Shown one piece after another: positions 32,218-33,841 of a stretch of 33,841 nt of DNA; position 1 is the stretch's first letter; each line of letters starts with the position of its first letter. Source of the DNA: an uncultured Bacteroidota bacterium (GTDB lineage Bacteria; Bacteroidota; Bacteroidia; Flavobacteriales; Flavobacteriaceae); contig CAISYO010000308.1 of the NCBI GenBank assembly GCA_903889745.1, positions 1 to 33,841 of the forward strand, in the 5' to 3' direction. The notes beneath the pieces were generated by a model. The model ran no database searches and was not told the DNA's origin. It worked only from the letters and a program-made list of their open reading frames with translations. Made by a program: the position numbers and the translations under genes.

Positions 32218-33357
32218 ATGAAAAAAATAATTTTATTCACCACGATTTCATTAACTCTTTTGTCGTGTTCAAAAAACGAAAAAGACGCCACTATTGAACA
32301 ATTAATTTCCGATAAAAATGTAGCGGCACTGCAAGCTAAGAAAGCAACCATTCAAGCAGAATTAACTAAAATTGATGATGCGTTAGCTGTATTAGATGTA
32401 AAAAAAGAGGAAGCATTAGTTTCGGTAGTAACAATTAAAGATACTGTTTTTAATCACTATTTAGAAGTGCAAGGAAATGTAAATACCAAAGAAAACATCT
32501 TAGTTCAACCAGAATTCAGCGGAACATTAACCACTTTAAATGTAAAAGCAGGACAACGTGTTGCAAAAGGGCAAATTCTTGGTAAAGTTGATGATGCCGG
32601 AATGAGTCAGCAATTAGCCAGTATTGAAAATCAATATGCGTTAGCTAAAACCACTTTTGAGCGTCAAAAAAATCTTTGGGACAAAAAAATTGGTTCTGAA
32701 ATTCAGTTTTTACAAGCGCAAGCTCAAATGATTTCTGCACAAAAATCAGTAGCCCAAATGCGAGCTCAAGTAGCAAAAACCGTAATTCGTGCACCATTTT
32801 CTGGAACTATCGATGAGGTTTTCGTAGAAAGAGGACAAGTAGTGGCTCCTGGCCCACAAGGATTAATGCGTATTGTAAATTTATCTAATATGTATGTGTC
32901 TACCACTGTACCAGAAACGTATATTGGTAAATTGAAACCAGGAACCGAAGTTGATGTATTTTTAACATCATTAGGAAAAACCTATAAAGGTAAAGTACGT
33001 CAAGTTGCAAATTTTATCAATCCAAGCAACAGAAGTTTCGGTATAGAAGTAAGCGTTCCTAATCCAGATAATTTATTACGTCCAAATCAGGTTGCTAAAC
33101 TAAAAATTATTGATTACACCATTAACAATGCAATTGTAGTACCAACAAACGTAGTGCAAGAAGATGGAGAACATAATAAATTTGTTTTTATTGCAACTAA
33201 TGTAAATGGAAAATCAGGTGTAGCCAAAAAAGTACTTGTAAAAGTGGGTAAATCTTCTAACAATGTTACTGAAATTTTAAGCGGCTTAGCTGCAAATGAT
33301 GTAATTATTACCGAAGGTGTAAATAACATCGCTGAAGGAATGAAGCTTAATTTCTAA
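32218..33357 (+). CDS. RND efflux periplasmic adaptor (membrane fusion protein)
   Basis: Adaptor of 379 residues linking the inner-membrane permease to the TolC channel. The N-terminus is a lipoprotein signal with lipobox LLSC and lipidation at Cys17, so it should be anchored in a membrane by lipid. A short coiled coil (about 25-62) precedes the lipoyl-like/hairpin region (LVQPEFSGTLTTLNVKAGQ, helices near 130-185), the second lipoyl half VIRAPFSGTIDEVFVERGQV and the beta-barrel and membrane-proximal domains. It is 7 bases downstream of the TolC-type gene. An 80-base gap with a heptad repeat separates it from the permease gene. Confidence 0.94.
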   Translation: MKKIILFTTISLTLLSCSKNEKDATIEQLISDKNVAALQAKKATIQAELTKIDDALAVLDVKKEEALVSVVTIKDTVFNHYLEVQGNVNTKENILVQPEFSGTLTTLNVKAGQRVAKGQILGKVDDAGMSQQLASIENQYALAKTTFERQKNLWDKKIGSEIQFLQAQAQMISAQKSVAQMRAQVAKTVIRAPFSGTIDEVFVERGQVVAPGPQGLMRIVNLSNMYVSTTVPETYIGKLKPGTEVDVFLTSLGKTYKGKVRQVANFINPSNRSFGIEVSVPNPDNLLRPNQVAKLKIIDYTINNAIVVPTNVVQEDGEHNKFVFIATNVNGKSGVAKKVLVKVGKSSNNVTEILSGLAANDVIITEGVNNIAEGMKLNF

Positions 33358-33366
33358 AATATAATT

Positions 33367-33430
33367 GTTTCAAGTTTAAGGTTTAAAGTTGTTCTCAAAA
33401 CGCTTAAACCTGAAACTTGAAACCTGAAAC
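33367..33430. repeat. Heptad inverted repeat, GTTTnnn class, adaptor-permease gap
   Basis: Left arm: units at 33367, 33374 and 33381 (CAA, AAG and AAA after GTTT) plus GTT. Loop of about 12 bases. Right arm: units at 33403, 33410, 33417 and 33424 (CTT, CTG, TTG and CTG before AAAC). It ends 7 bases before the permease ATG and starts 9 bases after the adaptor stop. Confidence 0.8.
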
Positions 33431-33437
33431 TAAAAAT

Positions 33438-33841
33438 ATGTCACATAAAAACAAAGAATTCGGAATATCGAGTTGGGCTGTAGACAATCGAGTTACAGTA
33501 TATATCTTAACATTGCTTATTGTTATTACAGGTGTCATCGCCTATGTAACAATGCCTCGTGAAGATTTCCCAGAAATTATCGAAAATAAAGTATACATTT
33601 CTTCTGTTTTTCCTGGAAATTCAGCTGAAGATGTGGAGAAATTAATAATTAAACCACTTGAAAAAGAAGTTAAAAATATTTCGGGAGTAGAGAAAATTAC
33701 GTCGAATTCGTTTCAAGATTACGGAATGATTATTGTCGAATTTGCAGATAATGTTACCATTGAAGATGCAAAAACCAAAATTAAAGACAAAGTTGACGTT
33801 ATCAAAGCAGATACCGATTGGCCTAACTTGGACAACGGAAG
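33438..33841 (+). CDS. RND efflux transporter permease, N-terminal part
   Basis: Start of an inner-membrane proton-driven efflux permease; about 134 residues are present before the right edge, out of more than 1000 expected. The opening FGISSWAVDNRVTVYILTLL leads into TM1 (about 18-38), followed by MPREDFPEI and the porter-domain start (VFPGNSAEDVEKLIIKPLEK, then NISGVEKITSNSFQDYGMIIV), all classic for the AcrB/HAE family. It completes the TetR-TolC-adaptor-permease operon. The ATG at 33438 follows a heptad repeat. Substrate range cannot be judged from the fragment. Confidence 0.94.
   Translation, partial: MSHKNKEFGISSWAVDNRVTVYILTLLIVITGVIAYVTMPREDFPEIIENKVYISSVFPGNSAEDVEKLIIKPLEKEVKNISGVEKITSNSFQDYGMIIVEFADNVTIEDAKTKIKDKVDVIKADTDWPNLDNG

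Overview
The window looks like the chromosome of a Flavobacterium or a close Flavobacteriaceae relative. The DNA is AT-rich. Promoters follow the Bacteroidota pattern (TTG near -33, TAnnTTTG near -7), and starts lack clear Shine-Dalgarno sites. Lineage markers include a MurF-alanine racemase fusion, a DUF3098 gene after ftsX, a DUF5686 outer-membrane protein and PorT-like beta-barrels. Almost everything is core genome. I see no phage, insertion sequence, CRISPR array or defence system, and no gene-free stretch above about 240 bases.

Layout. 1-1486 (minus): the 5' part of rsmI and an acidic hypothetical gene. 1589-5097 (plus): tdk, murF-alr and mscL, closed by a terminator. 5240-8551 (plus): ftsX, DUF3098, uppP, truB and a secreted YiiX-like hydrolase. 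8600-9205 (minus): a thioredoxin-fold gene. 9447-10789 (plus): pyrH and frr, closed by a terminator. 10859-15877 (plus): a DUF5686 outer-membrane protein and an RND/MMPL exporter. 15908-19525 (plus): asnS, rpoN and a PAP2-like membrane protein. 19520-23334 (minus): a beta-barrel gene just behind tRNA-Ser(GGA), then ansA, an acyltransferase and tatD. 23454-23891 (plus): a small retropepsin-like protease. 24004-28050 (minus): sucA-sucB with a strong terminator. 28166-28711 (plus): a small beta-barrel, divergent from sucA. 28708-30125 (minus): a hypothetical gene and a polyprenyl synthetase. 30267 to the right edge (plus): a TetR-TolC-adaptor-RND permease efflux operon, cut by the window end.

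The genes serve cell envelope synthesis (murF-alr, uppP, ftsX, acyltransferase, polyprenyl synthetase), translation (rsmI, truB, frr, asnS, tRNA-Ser), nucleotide metabolism (tdk, pyrH), the TCA cycle (sucAB) and efflux.

The least explained signal lies between the genes. Several gaps hold arrays of 7-base units, usually as two inverted arms: GTTTnnn/nnnAAAC at four places, GATTnnn/nnnAATC at one place plus a fragment, and TATTGCC/GGCAATA at one place. Each unit keeps a constant core while its other bases vary. The arm nearest the downstream gene usually stops 3 to 8 bases before the start codon; at tatD it runs into the start codon. Other short dispersed repeats with different units sit in four further gaps. 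These arrays are the best candidate here for an undescribed element.
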